Shown here: one piece after another, positions 49,512 to 56,563 of the stretch | Numbering within the stretch: the first letter of the stretch is position 1 | How the letters are laid out: every line of letters starts with the position of its first letter | Assembly: GCA_001602955.1 (NCBI GenBank) | Contig: LVAC01000002.1 | Location: 248,001-312,000 of the forward strand | Source: Sulfurospirillum sp001602955 | GTDB taxonomy: Bacteria; Campylobacterota; Campylobacteria; Campylobacterales; Sulfurospirillaceae | Direction of reading: 5' to 3' | Length of the DNA stretch: 64,000 nt | Notes under the pieces: model-generated | The model's database searches: none | The model's input: only the letters and a program-made list of their open reading frames with translations | What the model was told of the DNA's origin: nothing | Program-made: the position numbers and the translations under genes

Positions 49512-50632
49512 GCTTTCGCTCCTTTAAGGTTCAAATTGCCGTATTTAAAATATGCCGCACATGCCCCTTCGCTTGAAACCATGCACGAACCCATCGGATT
49601 GCTCGGAATGCAGGCTTTTGCGAAAACTTTGCAGTCGTACGGCTTCGCGCGCCCTTTTAAAATATCGCCGCAAATACACATTTTATGGTCGTCCAACAAC
49701 ACTTTGGGAAGAATGTCGTCAAAAACGACTTCGGCATCCATCGCAGCATAAGCGGGTTTAAGTTTTAACGCGCTGTGGGCAATGTCGCCGATACCTCGCC
49801 ATCTAAAATGGTCTCTTTTTTCAAAATAGGTTTTTACCAAAGCTTGCGCTTTGAGGTTTCCTTCTCTAGAAACGGCTCTGGCATATTGGTTTTCCACTTC
49901 GGCTTTGCCGTGATTGATTTGACGTACGATACGCAGTACCGATTCCATCACGTCGGTCGGTTCAAAGCCCGCTACGACTACCGGCGTGCGATACGCTTTT
50001 GCGATCGGCTCGTAAATTTTATATCCCGTAATCACGCTGACATGTGAAGGTCCTAAAAACGCGTCGATCTGAGCATCGCCGCCGCTCATAATCGCGTCAA
50101 CCGCTTCGGGGACGCTGACGTGATTGATATGAAAAAAGATATTTTTTAGCCCTAAACGCAAAGCTTGTTCTAGGACGACCGCACTCATAGGTGTGGTCGT
50201 TTCAAATCCTATGGCAAAGAAAACGACGTTTTTATCGGGATTGTCTTGTGCAATCTTAATGACGTCTAAAGGCGAATAGAGTGAACGAATATCGCATCCA
50301 TCCGCCCGTAACTTTTGCAAAGAGCTTTTGCTTCCGGGGACGCGTATCATATCGCCGAGCGTCGCTAAGATCGTGTTCGGCATGAGTGCTAACGCAATGG
50401 CGTGATCGATGCGCTCTTTAGGCATAATGCACACGGGACATCCCGGCCCGTGAACAAATTCGATATTATCCGGTAAGAGTTGAGGAAGTCCGTATTTCAT
50501 AATCGTATGGGTATGTCCGCCGCATACTTCCATAATATTGATTTTGCGCGTACACTCTTTGCGAATGATCGCTGCCAACGCTTTCATATGGACGGGATCA
50601 CGAAAACCTTCGATGAGATCGACTTCAGGCAT
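49508..50632 (-). CDS. hypD: Hydrogenase maturation protein HypD
   Basis: 374-residue HypD, the iron-sulfur protein that with HypC assembles the Fe(CN)2CO unit. MEVCGGHTHTIMKYGLPQLL near residue 35 and HGPGCPVCIMP near residue 66 hold key cysteines; FAIGFETTTPMSA and AGFEPTDVMESVLRI follow, and the C-terminal CICGDILKGRAKPYDCKVFA with later Cys residues binds the [4Fe-4S] cluster. Overlaps hypC by 8 bp. Confidence 0.97.
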   Translation of the reverse strand: MPEVDLIEGFRDPVHMKALAAIIRKECTRKINIMEVCGGHTHTIMKYGLPQLLPDNIEFVHGPGCPVCIMPKERIDHAIALALMPNTILATLGDMIRVPGSKSSLQKLRADGCDIRSLYSPLDVIKIAQDNPDKNVVFFAIGFETTTPMSAVVLEQALRLGLKNIFFHINHVSVPEAVDAIMSGGDAQIDAFLGPSHVSVITGYKIYEPIAKAYRTPVVVAGFEPTDVMESVLRIVRQINHGKAEVENQYARAVSREGNLKAQALVKTYFEKRDHFRWRGIGDIAHSALKLKPAYAAMDAEVVFDDILPKVLLDDHKMCICGDILKGRAKPYDCKVFAKACIPSNPMGSCMVSSEGACAAYFKYGNLNLKGAKA

Positions 50633-50894
50633 AATGGCTGTTTCCTTCGTCTTCGTCGATTTCTCCGTTTTTCATCGCCTCCGCGATTTCGTTATACGCG
50701 GCAATGCTGTCTTCGGCCTCTTCTTTGCTGATCTTATTCATCGCAAATCCGACGTGGATTAAGACGTAATCGCCGACATGAACGGGTTCGCTAATCAAAT
50801 CGAGCGTCACTTGGCGTCTAACGCCCAAGGTATCTACGGTTGCATAATTGTTTTCGTCGATTTCCACGACTTTAGAGGGAATGGATAGGCACAT
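50625..50894 (-). CDS. hypC: Hydrogenase maturation chaperone HypC
   Basis: 89-residue HypC/HupF chaperone. It begins MCLSIPSKVVEID with the essential Cys2 that binds the Fe(CN)2CO unit; VGDYVLIHVGFAMNKISKEE is the second family motif. Acts between HypD and the large hydrogenase subunit. Starts five bases after the hypB stop, with an acidic C-terminal tail (NGEIDEDEGNSHYA). Confidence 0.96.
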   Translation of the reverse strand: MCLSIPSKVVEIDENNYATVDTLGVRRQVTLDLISEPVHVGDYVLIHVGFAMNKISKEEAEDSIAAYNEIAEAMKNGEIDEDEGNSHYA

Positions 50895-50899
50895 AACGA

Positions 50900-51736
50900 C
50901 TACCTCAATGCTTTTTTCATTTTAAGGTAAGCAATCCATTGATCGATTCCTTTACCCGATTTGCTATCGATTTCGATGACGTCGACTTTCGGGTTGAGTT
51001 TGCGTGCCTCACGAATCGCTTTTTCGATGCTAAAGTCAAAATACGGCAATAAATCGCATTTTGTGATTAAAAAAAGATCGGCGTTTTTAAACATAACGGG
51101 GTATTTTGCCGGTTTGTCGTCGCCTTCGGGTACGGAGAGTAAGACGACGTTTAAATGCGATCCGACGTCGTAGCTAGCGGGGCAAACGAGATTACCCACG
51201 TTTTCGATAAAAACGACGTCCAACCCTTCAACGGGAAGATGATGCAAAGCGTCATGGACCATAAAAGCATCGAGATGACAAGCTTGTCCGGTCGTAATTT
51301 GATACGCGGGAGCTCCTTTGGCAACGATACGATCGGCGTCTTGATTGGTTTCCAAATCGCCTTCGATCACGCCGAGTTTGATCTCTTTCGCATCGATCGT
51401 CGCTTCCAAAAGCGTGGTCTTTCCGCTACCCGGACTGCTCATTAAATTGATCGCCAAAATACCGTGTTCTTCGAAATGCGCTCGATTGTGTGCCGCTTGC
51501 GTATCGTTGGCGTCTAAAATTTTCGTAATGACCGAAATCGTTTTGGCGTCGTTGAGTTGCGGATTGGCATGTAAATGTTCGTGTTTGTGCTCATGATCGT
51601 GAGAATGGGGATGGTCGTGATCGTGATGATCGTCGTGCGTATGCGCGTGGCTATGTTCGTGTCCGTCATGGCTGTGAGTATGCTCATGTGCGGACCATTG
51701 TGTCGGCGTGATGGAACAACCGCAATCTTTACACAT
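50900..51736 (-). CDS. hypB: Hydrogenase nickel GTPase HypB, His-rich
   Basis: 278 residues. The N-terminus MCKDCGCS is the high-affinity nickel CxxCGC motif. Residues 17-56 hold 20 histidines alternating with Asp/Glu/Ser, a nickel-storage stretch. The GTPase domain follows: P-loop MSSPGSGKTT at 99-108, ILAINLMS before it, VIEGDLETNQDADRI (switch), VFIENVGNLVCPASYDVG with the metal-binding Cys, and FLITKCDLLPYFDF. Hydrolyses GTP during Ni insertion with HypA. First gene of hypBCDEA. No hydrogenase structural genes are in the window. Confidence 0.97.
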   Translation of the reverse strand: MCKDCGCSITPTQWSAHEHTHSHDGHEHSHAHTHDDHHDHDHPHSHDHEHKHEHLHANPQLNDAKTISVITKILDANDTQAAHNRAHFEEHGILAINLMSSPGSGKTTLLEATIDAKEIKLGVIEGDLETNQDADRIVAKGAPAYQITTGQACHLDAFMVHDALHHLPVEGLDVVFIENVGNLVCPASYDVGSHLNVVLLSVPEGDDKPAKYPVMFKNADLFLITKCDLLPYFDFSIEKAIREARKLNPKVDVIEIDSKSGKGIDQWIAYLKMKKALR

Positions 51737-51762
51737 AGAATATCCTTTTGAGTTTTTAGGAG

Positions 51763-51768
51763 ATTATA
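51763..51768 (-). promoter_or_regulatory. -10 box of the hyp operon
   Basis: TATAAT on the minus strand (TTTGTCTATAATCTCC), 27 bases before the hypB ATG. No -35 is evident. Confidence 0.6.
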
Positions 51769-51833
51769 GACAAATTCTTTAAATAGGAGCTAAAAAAAGA
51801 ATTTTCTTAGTTGTTTTCAGGAAAAATATCGTT

Positions 51834-52535
51834 ATGAAATCTTCCGGAAATCTTTCCTGTCTTTTTTGCGGTGCATCGAAACTTTACCGTGTGAGCAAAA
51901 CGCAATACCGCTGTGCGACATGTAAGCAGACGTGGAGTGCTCAAAAAGCTCATAAAGAAACTTTAATCATCGAGGCTTTCGTTGAGGGTTTAAGCATTAA
52001 CGCAGCATCCTCTTTCTTGCAATTAAACTACGCAACCGTTCAAAAACGTTATGCGAGTTACCGCTCGTTTCTTGTTCAAAAAAGCGAAGTACGGTATCAA
52101 AGTGCGGCTCTGTTTAGCGAATACGACGAATATTATTATTTACCGACTTCCAAAAAAGGAAATCCCCGTTATATTTTCGATGCCATCGGTATTTTAGGAA
52201 TGCTCTGCGATAAAGGCGTTTACACGCTTTTATTGCCCGATCACTTTGAGTCTTTAAAACAAAACAGTTGTGCTCTTGAAGAAAAAGAGGCTTACGCAAA
52301 ATATCTTCAACACCATAAGATTGCACGTTTAGAAAGTTTCGATAGTCGATTGAGCCGTTTTTGGATTTTTTTAGAGACGTTTATGCACCGTTTTAAAGGC
52401 GTCGATCATACCAATTTTATCTACTATCTCAAAGAAGCGGAGTTTAGATTTAACCACACGAAAGAAGAGCAACGCCAAATATTAGGGCAAATAAACACAT
52501 ATAAGTATCGATACGTAGAAAACAGCAAAAAATAA
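51834..52535 (+). CDS. IS1595/ISXO2-like transposase-related protein
   Basis: 233 residues. The N-terminus is a zinc ribbon (CLFCGASKLYRV... CATCKQTW, four cysteines), then a helix-turn-helix-like stretch (IIEAFVEGLSINAASSFLQL). The next part, SEYDEYYYLP, recalls the first acidic DE block of ISXO2 transposases. The C-terminal KGVDHTNFIYYLKEAEFRFN matches their HxxFxxYLxExxFRFN ending. The middle acidic block is not clear, the protein is shorter than usual (~300), and I see no terminal inverted repeats or target duplication. It is therefore either a decayed element or a domesticated DNA-binding protein. It sits divergent from hypB. Confidence 0.55.
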   Translation: MKSSGNLSCLFCGASKLYRVSKTQYRCATCKQTWSAQKAHKETLIIEAFVEGLSINAASSFLQLNYATVQKRYASYRSFLVQKSEVRYQSAALFSEYDEYYYLPTSKKGNPRYIFDAIGILGMLCDKGVYTLLLPDHFESLKQNSCALEEKEAYAKYLQHHKIARLESFDSRLSRFWIFLETFMHRFKGVDHTNFIYYLKEAEFRFNHTKEEQRQILGQINTYKYRYVENSKK

Positions 52536-52546
52536 ATGAAGTGATC

Positions 52547-52564
52547 GTGTCATCATTGTGACAC
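52547..52564. repeat. Inverted repeat GTGTCA-N6-TGACAC
   Basis: A perfect 6-bp inverted repeat with a six-base spacer between the IS1595-like gene and tRNA-Leu. Its form resembles a CRP/FNR-family operator more than a terminator, since no T run follows. No gene start lies close on either side except the tRNA's 3' end. Confidence 0.35.
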
Positions 52565-52609
52565 CGGCAAAGTTTAAGGTTTAGAATGTCGATTTGAAGG
52601 GGATTGAGG

Positions 52610-52694
52610 TGGTACCTGAGGCCGGACTCGAACCGGCACATGTCTCCATACTAGATTTTGAGTCTAGCGCGTCTACCAATTTCACCACTCAGGC
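52610..52694 (-). tRNA. tRNA-Leu (anticodon CAA)
   Basis: 85-nt class II tRNA: acceptor GCCTGAG/CTCAGGT, anticodon stem CTAGA/TCTAG with loop CTCAAAA (anticodon CAA, reads UUG), long variable arm, T-arm with GGTTCGAGTCC, encoded CCA. The sequence contains GTTCGA and a TTG-type discriminator region typical of bacterial tRNA-Leu. Confidence 0.93.
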
Positions 52695-52714
52695 ACATTG
52701 AATTAAGAGTTCGA

Positions 52715-52720
52715 ATTATA
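52715..52720 (-). promoter_or_regulatory. -10 box of tRNA-Leu
   Basis: TATAAT on the minus strand (CTTGTATAATTCG), 21 bases upstream of the mature tRNA. Confidence 0.6.
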
Positions 52721-52818
52721 CAAGAAAAAACTTAAATAACCGTAAAATCATAAAAAAGGTTCACTCCAAACGCCGTGTATACTTGGCTGAGATTGTTTTT
52801 CTGAAAGTAGCGACGCAC

Positions 52819-53175
52819 TTAAAAGCCGAGGAGTCGACTTTTGGGATTGCCTTTTTGAGGATTGATACCAAGTGCCATACTTTCATACACCGCTTCGGAT
52901 TTAAGACCGTATTCGACTCGGTGTAGCTCGCTTTTTTCGTTGTACGCCATGCAGACGGGGACGGAGCGAATGTTAAAAAGCTCATGGATGCGAGGGGCTT
53001 CGTCAAGATTACATGTTAAAAAATCCACATGTAACACAGGGTTTTGTTCTACGCGCTTTACTCTTGCGTCGGCGATCTTGCATTGAGAGCAGTGTGCGGT
53101 GTGTAAAAGCAGTAAAAAAGCGCGATGAGGTTGGCTCAGGCGTTCTAAAAGTTCGGTTTCGTTTAGGGCTTGCAT
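52819..53175 (-). CDS. Thioredoxin-fold protein
   Basis: 118-residue protein with a thioredoxin-like fold: FLLLLHTAHCSQCKIADARV places a CxxC (Cys-Ser-Gln-Cys) after the first beta strand near residue 29, LHVDFLTCNLDEAPRIHELF is the second half of the first domain, and IRSVPVCMAY contains the cis-Pro loop. No signal peptide, so probably cytosolic. It may reduce disulfides or act in redox sensing. Its ATG touches the bioV stop (TAATG), so the two are made from one transcript. Confidence 0.78.
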   Translation of the reverse strand: MQALNETELLERLSQPHRAFLLLLHTAHCSQCKIADARVKRVEQNPVLHVDFLTCNLDEAPRIHELFNIRSVPVCMAYNEKSELHRVEYGLKSEAVYESMALGINPQKGNPKSRLLGF

Positions 53176-53684
53176 TATTTTAAAAGATGCCCTACTCTTT
53201 TGATGTAGTAAACGCTCGCAAACGGCACGAAAAAATCCTTACATGTAAGGCTATCGACAACCGCATCGCATTCGCCCGTGTAGACTTCGATCGTGATACC
53301 TTTGGCGACGAGCATGTGCAGTTTGGTTTCGTCCCATACGTAATTTAATAGCTCATTGAGTTCTTCAATCGAGCCTTGATGAAGATAGGGCGTCACATCA
53401 AACGTCGAAGGATAGACGGTGTTTTGCATAAAATTTTGGGTATAACTCTCGCTATTCTTAGCAAAAAAGAGGGTTTGAAGCTTTTTAAACTTCGCGTCTT
53501 TGTGTTGAAAAAATGCGGGAGAAAAGAGTTGCAACGTGTCGATACGCGTTTGACATGTCAGGGCATATTCAAACGCTTTGATAGCTCCGTAGCTAAATCC
53601 TGCGACCGTGAAGTCGTTTTGAATGAGGTAAGGCTCAAAAAGAGCCTCTTCGCTTTGAAAGCAAAAACCGCTAAAGAACGTCAT
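53175..53684 (-). CDS. bioV: Pimeloyl-ACP methyl ester esterase BioV
   Basis: 169-residue alpha/beta hydrolase of the BioV type known from Helicobacter, which cleaves the methyl ester from pimeloyl-ACP to end the fatty-acid-like part of biotin synthesis (the role BioH plays in E. coli). MTFFSGFCFQSEEALFE at the N-terminus, AGFSYGAIKAFEYA with the nucleophile Ser near residue 33, LQLFSPAFF, and a C-terminal VGHLLK with the likely catalytic His closely match the Helicobacter protein as I remember it. It overlaps the ftsH-like gene by 14 bases. No other biotin gene is in the window. Confidence 0.82.
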   Translation of the reverse strand: MTFFSGFCFQSEEALFEPYLIQNDFTVAGFSYGAIKAFEYALTCQTRIDTLQLFSPAFFQHKDAKFKKLQTLFFAKNSESYTQNFMQNTVYPSTFDVTPYLHQGSIEELNELLNYVWDETKLHMLVAKGITIEVYTGECDAVVDSLTCKDFFVPFASVYYIKRVGHLLK

Positions 53685-55332
53685 CGATGATGGCTTTTAA
53701 CTCATTGCGAGAGATGCTTTCGTGCGTGTACAAGGTGTCGCTCACTTTGTCCAAAATACTATGCATTCCCTCTAAAAAACGTTCCAACTCTTTTTGGGCG
53801 GTTTCCAAAATCATCAGCACGTCGTTCTCGTTCGGCAAAAGTTTTTCGCCCATACCGTAAACTTCGACCATTTCCTTGGCGATTTCCAAAGCGCGGTTGA
53901 GGTCTTCGGTCGCATTGGTGTATTTTTCGTTGTAGGCAAGCTCCGTAGCGACCATTCCGGCAAGATAGACTTTCAATTTGCTGAGCATTTGCGTTTTGGA
54001 TTCGATTTCACGGTCCATATCTTTAATGCGGTCGTTGACGATCGTCACTTTGTCGAAATCGATTTCAAACCAATACGCGCATACGGCTTTGGCGGCTTGG
54101 TAGCGTGCTTGAATTTTTTTCTCTTCGTTGGAAAAACTAAGGACTTTTTTCTTACCCATCAATACTTTTTGGCGTACGGCGATAAAATCGCTCGTTTCAA
54201 GCGTTTGCGAACCTCTACGAAGTGCGTTGATCGCGGCTTCGTTGACCCATGTCGCAAGGGCTGCTCCGCTAAAACCCACGCTCATATTGGCAAGTTCTTC
54301 AAGGTTGATATCGCTTGGTTTATTGCGCAAGTAGGTTTTTAAAATTTCCGTTCGATCGTGTTTATCGGGAAGCGAAATAAAAATGCGTCGATCGAAGCGT
54401 CCCGAGCGAAGCAATGCTTCGTCGATCACTTCGATTTTATTGGTTGCGGCAATGACGATCACGCCGCTACTGTCTTCAAACCCGTCCATTTCGGTTAAGA
54501 GCTGATTGAGCGTCGCTTCTCTTTCGTCGTTACGCAACCCTCCTCTGGCTTTACCTACCGCATCGATTTCGTCGATGAAGATGATAGAAGGCGCGTGTGC
54601 TTTGGCTTGCGAAAAAAGCTCCTTAACCCTTTTGGCTCCCATACCGACGTAGATTTGTACGAACGTTGCACCACTTTGGTAAAAAAACGGTACACTCGCC
54701 TCCCCCGCAACAGCTTTGGCGATCATCGTTTTTCCCACGCCCGGAGGTCCGACTAAGAGCACGCCTTTGGGAAGCGAAATGCCGTAGCGTTTGTATTTGG
54801 CGGGATTTTTTAAAAAATCGACGATCTCTTCGAGCTCTTCTTTGACGTCTTGAATGCCCGCGACATCTTTAAAACTCACCTGTGCGCGTACCGGACGAAT
54901 GACATTGCCTAAAAACGGATCGTAAGAAGCGTACGCTTTTTGAGCGTTTTCTTGTTCTTTTTTGGCATCTTCGGCGCGTTTTTTTCGTGCAAACAGCAAG
55001 AGTGCCAACAGCCCTCCTAAGAGCAAAACAATAATCAGCATATCGTCGATGAACGCATTGCTACGGGCGACTTCGACCGGAACTTTTTGGAGCAGTTCAC
55101 TCATATCGATACCGTCTTTAATAATCACGAATTGGTCGTTGATGCCGTATAAAAAGACTTCGTCGTTTTCGACTTTGGCTTTTTGAATCGCGCCGGAATT
55201 TAAAAGCGCGTTGTACGTCGGTAAATCGATGATTTTCGGCGTAATGCGCATATAGCCGAAAGCGAGTAAAACGATAAAAATACTTAACGCCATAAACGAC
55301 AGCATCAGTTTTTGCGACTTAAAAATTTGCAT
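53671..55332 (-). CDS. FtsH-like AAA+ protein lacking the protease motif
   Basis: 553-residue FtsH paralogue. Two membrane helices flank a small periplasmic domain (residues ~8-28 and ~97-115); the AAA+ domain is intact, with Walker A GPPGVGKT, IIFIDEIDAVG, LNQLLTEMDGFE and the second region LLRSGRFDRRIFI. The zinc site of FtsH, His-Glu-Ala-Gly-His, is replaced by Tyr411-Gln-Ala-Ala-Lys415, so both His ligands and the catalytic Glu are gone; the third-ligand Asp477 (NATEDLNRAL) is retained. It should unfold or remodel proteins but not cut them, perhaps as a partner of a true FtsH encoded elsewhere. I recall an FtsH-like gene at this spot beside mtaB, mscS and aroB in C. jejuni and H. pylori. 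Confidence 0.9.
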   Translation of the reverse strand: MQIFKSQKLMLSFMALSIFIVLLAFGYMRITPKIIDLPTYNALLNSGAIQKAKVENDEVFLYGINDQFVIIKDGIDMSELLQKVPVEVARSNAFIDDMLIIVLLLGGLLALLLFARKKRAEDAKKEQENAQKAYASYDPFLGNVIRPVRAQVSFKDVAGIQDVKEELEEIVDFLKNPAKYKRYGISLPKGVLLVGPPGVGKTMIAKAVAGEASVPFFYQSGATFVQIYVGMGAKRVKELFSQAKAHAPSIIFIDEIDAVGKARGGLRNDEREATLNQLLTEMDGFEDSSGVIVIAATNKIEVIDEALLRSGRFDRRIFISLPDKHDRTEILKTYLRNKPSDINLEELANMSVGFSGAALATWVNEAAINALRRGSQTLETSDFIAVRQKVLMGKKKVLSFSNEEKKIQARYQAAKAVCAYWFEIDFDKVTIVNDRIKDMDREIESKTQMLSKLKVYLAGMVATELAYNEKYTNATEDLNRALEIAKEMVEVYGMGEKLLPNENDVLMILETAQKELERFLEGMHSILDKVSDTLYTHESISRNELKAIIDDVL

Positions 55333-56563
55333 GATTGCACTCCCCTAAAATCTCGTACGATGTGACATTGACCCACTCTTTCAGGACGTCGCGTTCACTT
55401 TGCAGGGTTACTTTATTGAAAAATTGATCGTAACCGATAAAAAGACCCTCTTTATACTCTTCAACCAAAACATCTAAAGCGACATGTCGGCGTGCTTGAC
55501 GAAACGCGATATTTTTTGCGTGAACCAACGCTTCGATTTGCTTAAGGCGTTCTTTGGCGATATCGCCTTTGATCTCGGGTTTCATTAAAGCAGACGGCGT
55601 GCCGTCGCGCTTGGAGTAGGTAAAAGCGTGCAAGTGCGTTAACGGAAATTTTTCCAACGTGCGATACGCCTCTTGCCAAATTGCATCGCTTTCCCCCGGA
55701 TGTCCCGTGATAAAATCGGTTCCGAGTGCAAAGCCTTGCTCGCTCAGTTCGCAAAAAAGTTCCAAATCGTGCATAACGCGGTTGCGCCTTCGCATCAGCT
55801 CCAACATCGTCTCGGAAGTGTGTTGCAACGCAATATGCAAGTGTCGCTCCAACCACGGTTCGCGTAAGATTTCGCGAAAACTCTCGTCGATTTGGATCGG
55901 CTCGATGCTACCTAGACGGATACGACGTACGCCGCGAATAGCACCTAATCGCTGAACGAGTTTTCCTAGTGAGCTTCCTTTATCTTTACCGTAACTTCCG
56001 ATATTTGTTCCCGTTAAGACGAATTCGCCGTATCCGTTGAGGGCTAACTTTCGTACTTGCTCGACGATAGTGTTTTCATCTTGACTGCGCGCATTTCCGC
56101 GAACGAAAGGAATAATACAATAAGCACACCTGAAGTTGCACCCTTCTTGAATTTTGATAAATGCTTTGGTTTTGCCCGTATATTCGTGTACGATGGTCTC
56201 ATCCAGCGAGGTTAAGTCGCCGATCTCGAAAAACGGACGGTCGTATTTTAAAAGTGTGTTGATATGCGCTTTTTCCGAATGCCCCATGACGCCGAAGACT
56301 TTTTTTTGCGCGAAAAGGCTTTCGCCTTTGCTCATCGCGCCGCATCCGGCGACGATTACTTTTTTGCCTTCTTTTGAGATGTGATTGATATAGCTTCGCA
56401 CCCCGCTGTCCGCGCCGTTGGTGACCGTACACGAGTTCACGACGATGATATCGGCGGCATGTTCGTCTTCCGTTAGCTCAAAGTCGTGTAAATTTGCCAT
56501 CATGACTTGGGTATCGTAGATGTTGGTACGGCACCCGAACGTTTTAAAATAGACTTTTTTCAT
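55319..56563 (-). CDS. mtaB: tRNA t6A methylthiotransferase MtaB
   Basis: 414-residue radical-SAM enzyme that adds a methylthio group to t6A37 of tRNAs reading ANN codons. The N-terminal UPF0004 domain begins VYFKTFGCRTNIYDTQVM with further conserved Cys (VVNSCTVTNGADSG; VAGCGAMSKGE). The radical-SAM motif CNFRCAYC lies near residue 141. A TRAM-like C-terminus follows. The 'GCRTN' form points to MtaB (YqeV) rather than MiaB or RimO. Overlaps the mscS stop by 20 bases and the ftsH-like start by 14. Confidence 0.92.
   Translation of the reverse strand: MKKVYFKTFGCRTNIYDTQVMMANLHDFELTEDEHAADIIVVNSCTVTNGADSGVRSYINHISKEGKKVIVAGCGAMSKGESLFAQKKVFGVMGHSEKAHINTLLKYDRPFFEIGDLTSLDETIVHEYTGKTKAFIKIQEGCNFRCAYCIIPFVRGNARSQDENTIVEQVRKLALNGYGEFVLTGTNIGSYGKDKGSSLGKLVQRLGAIRGVRRIRLGSIEPIQIDESFREILREPWLERHLHIALQHTSETMLELMRRRNRVMHDLELFCELSEQGFALGTDFITGHPGESDAIWQEAYRTLEKFPLTHLHAFTYSKRDGTPSALMKPEIKGDIAKERLKQIEALVHAKNIAFRQARRHVALDVLVEEYKEGLFIGYDQFFNKVTLQSERDVLKEWVNVTSYEILGECNHANF

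Noticed and set aside
51590..51700. Repetitive DNA at the start of hypB taken for a tandem repeat or CRISPR-like array
   Set aside because: It is simply CAT/CAC-rich coding for the His-rich nickel stretch, with no constant spacers or repeat units.
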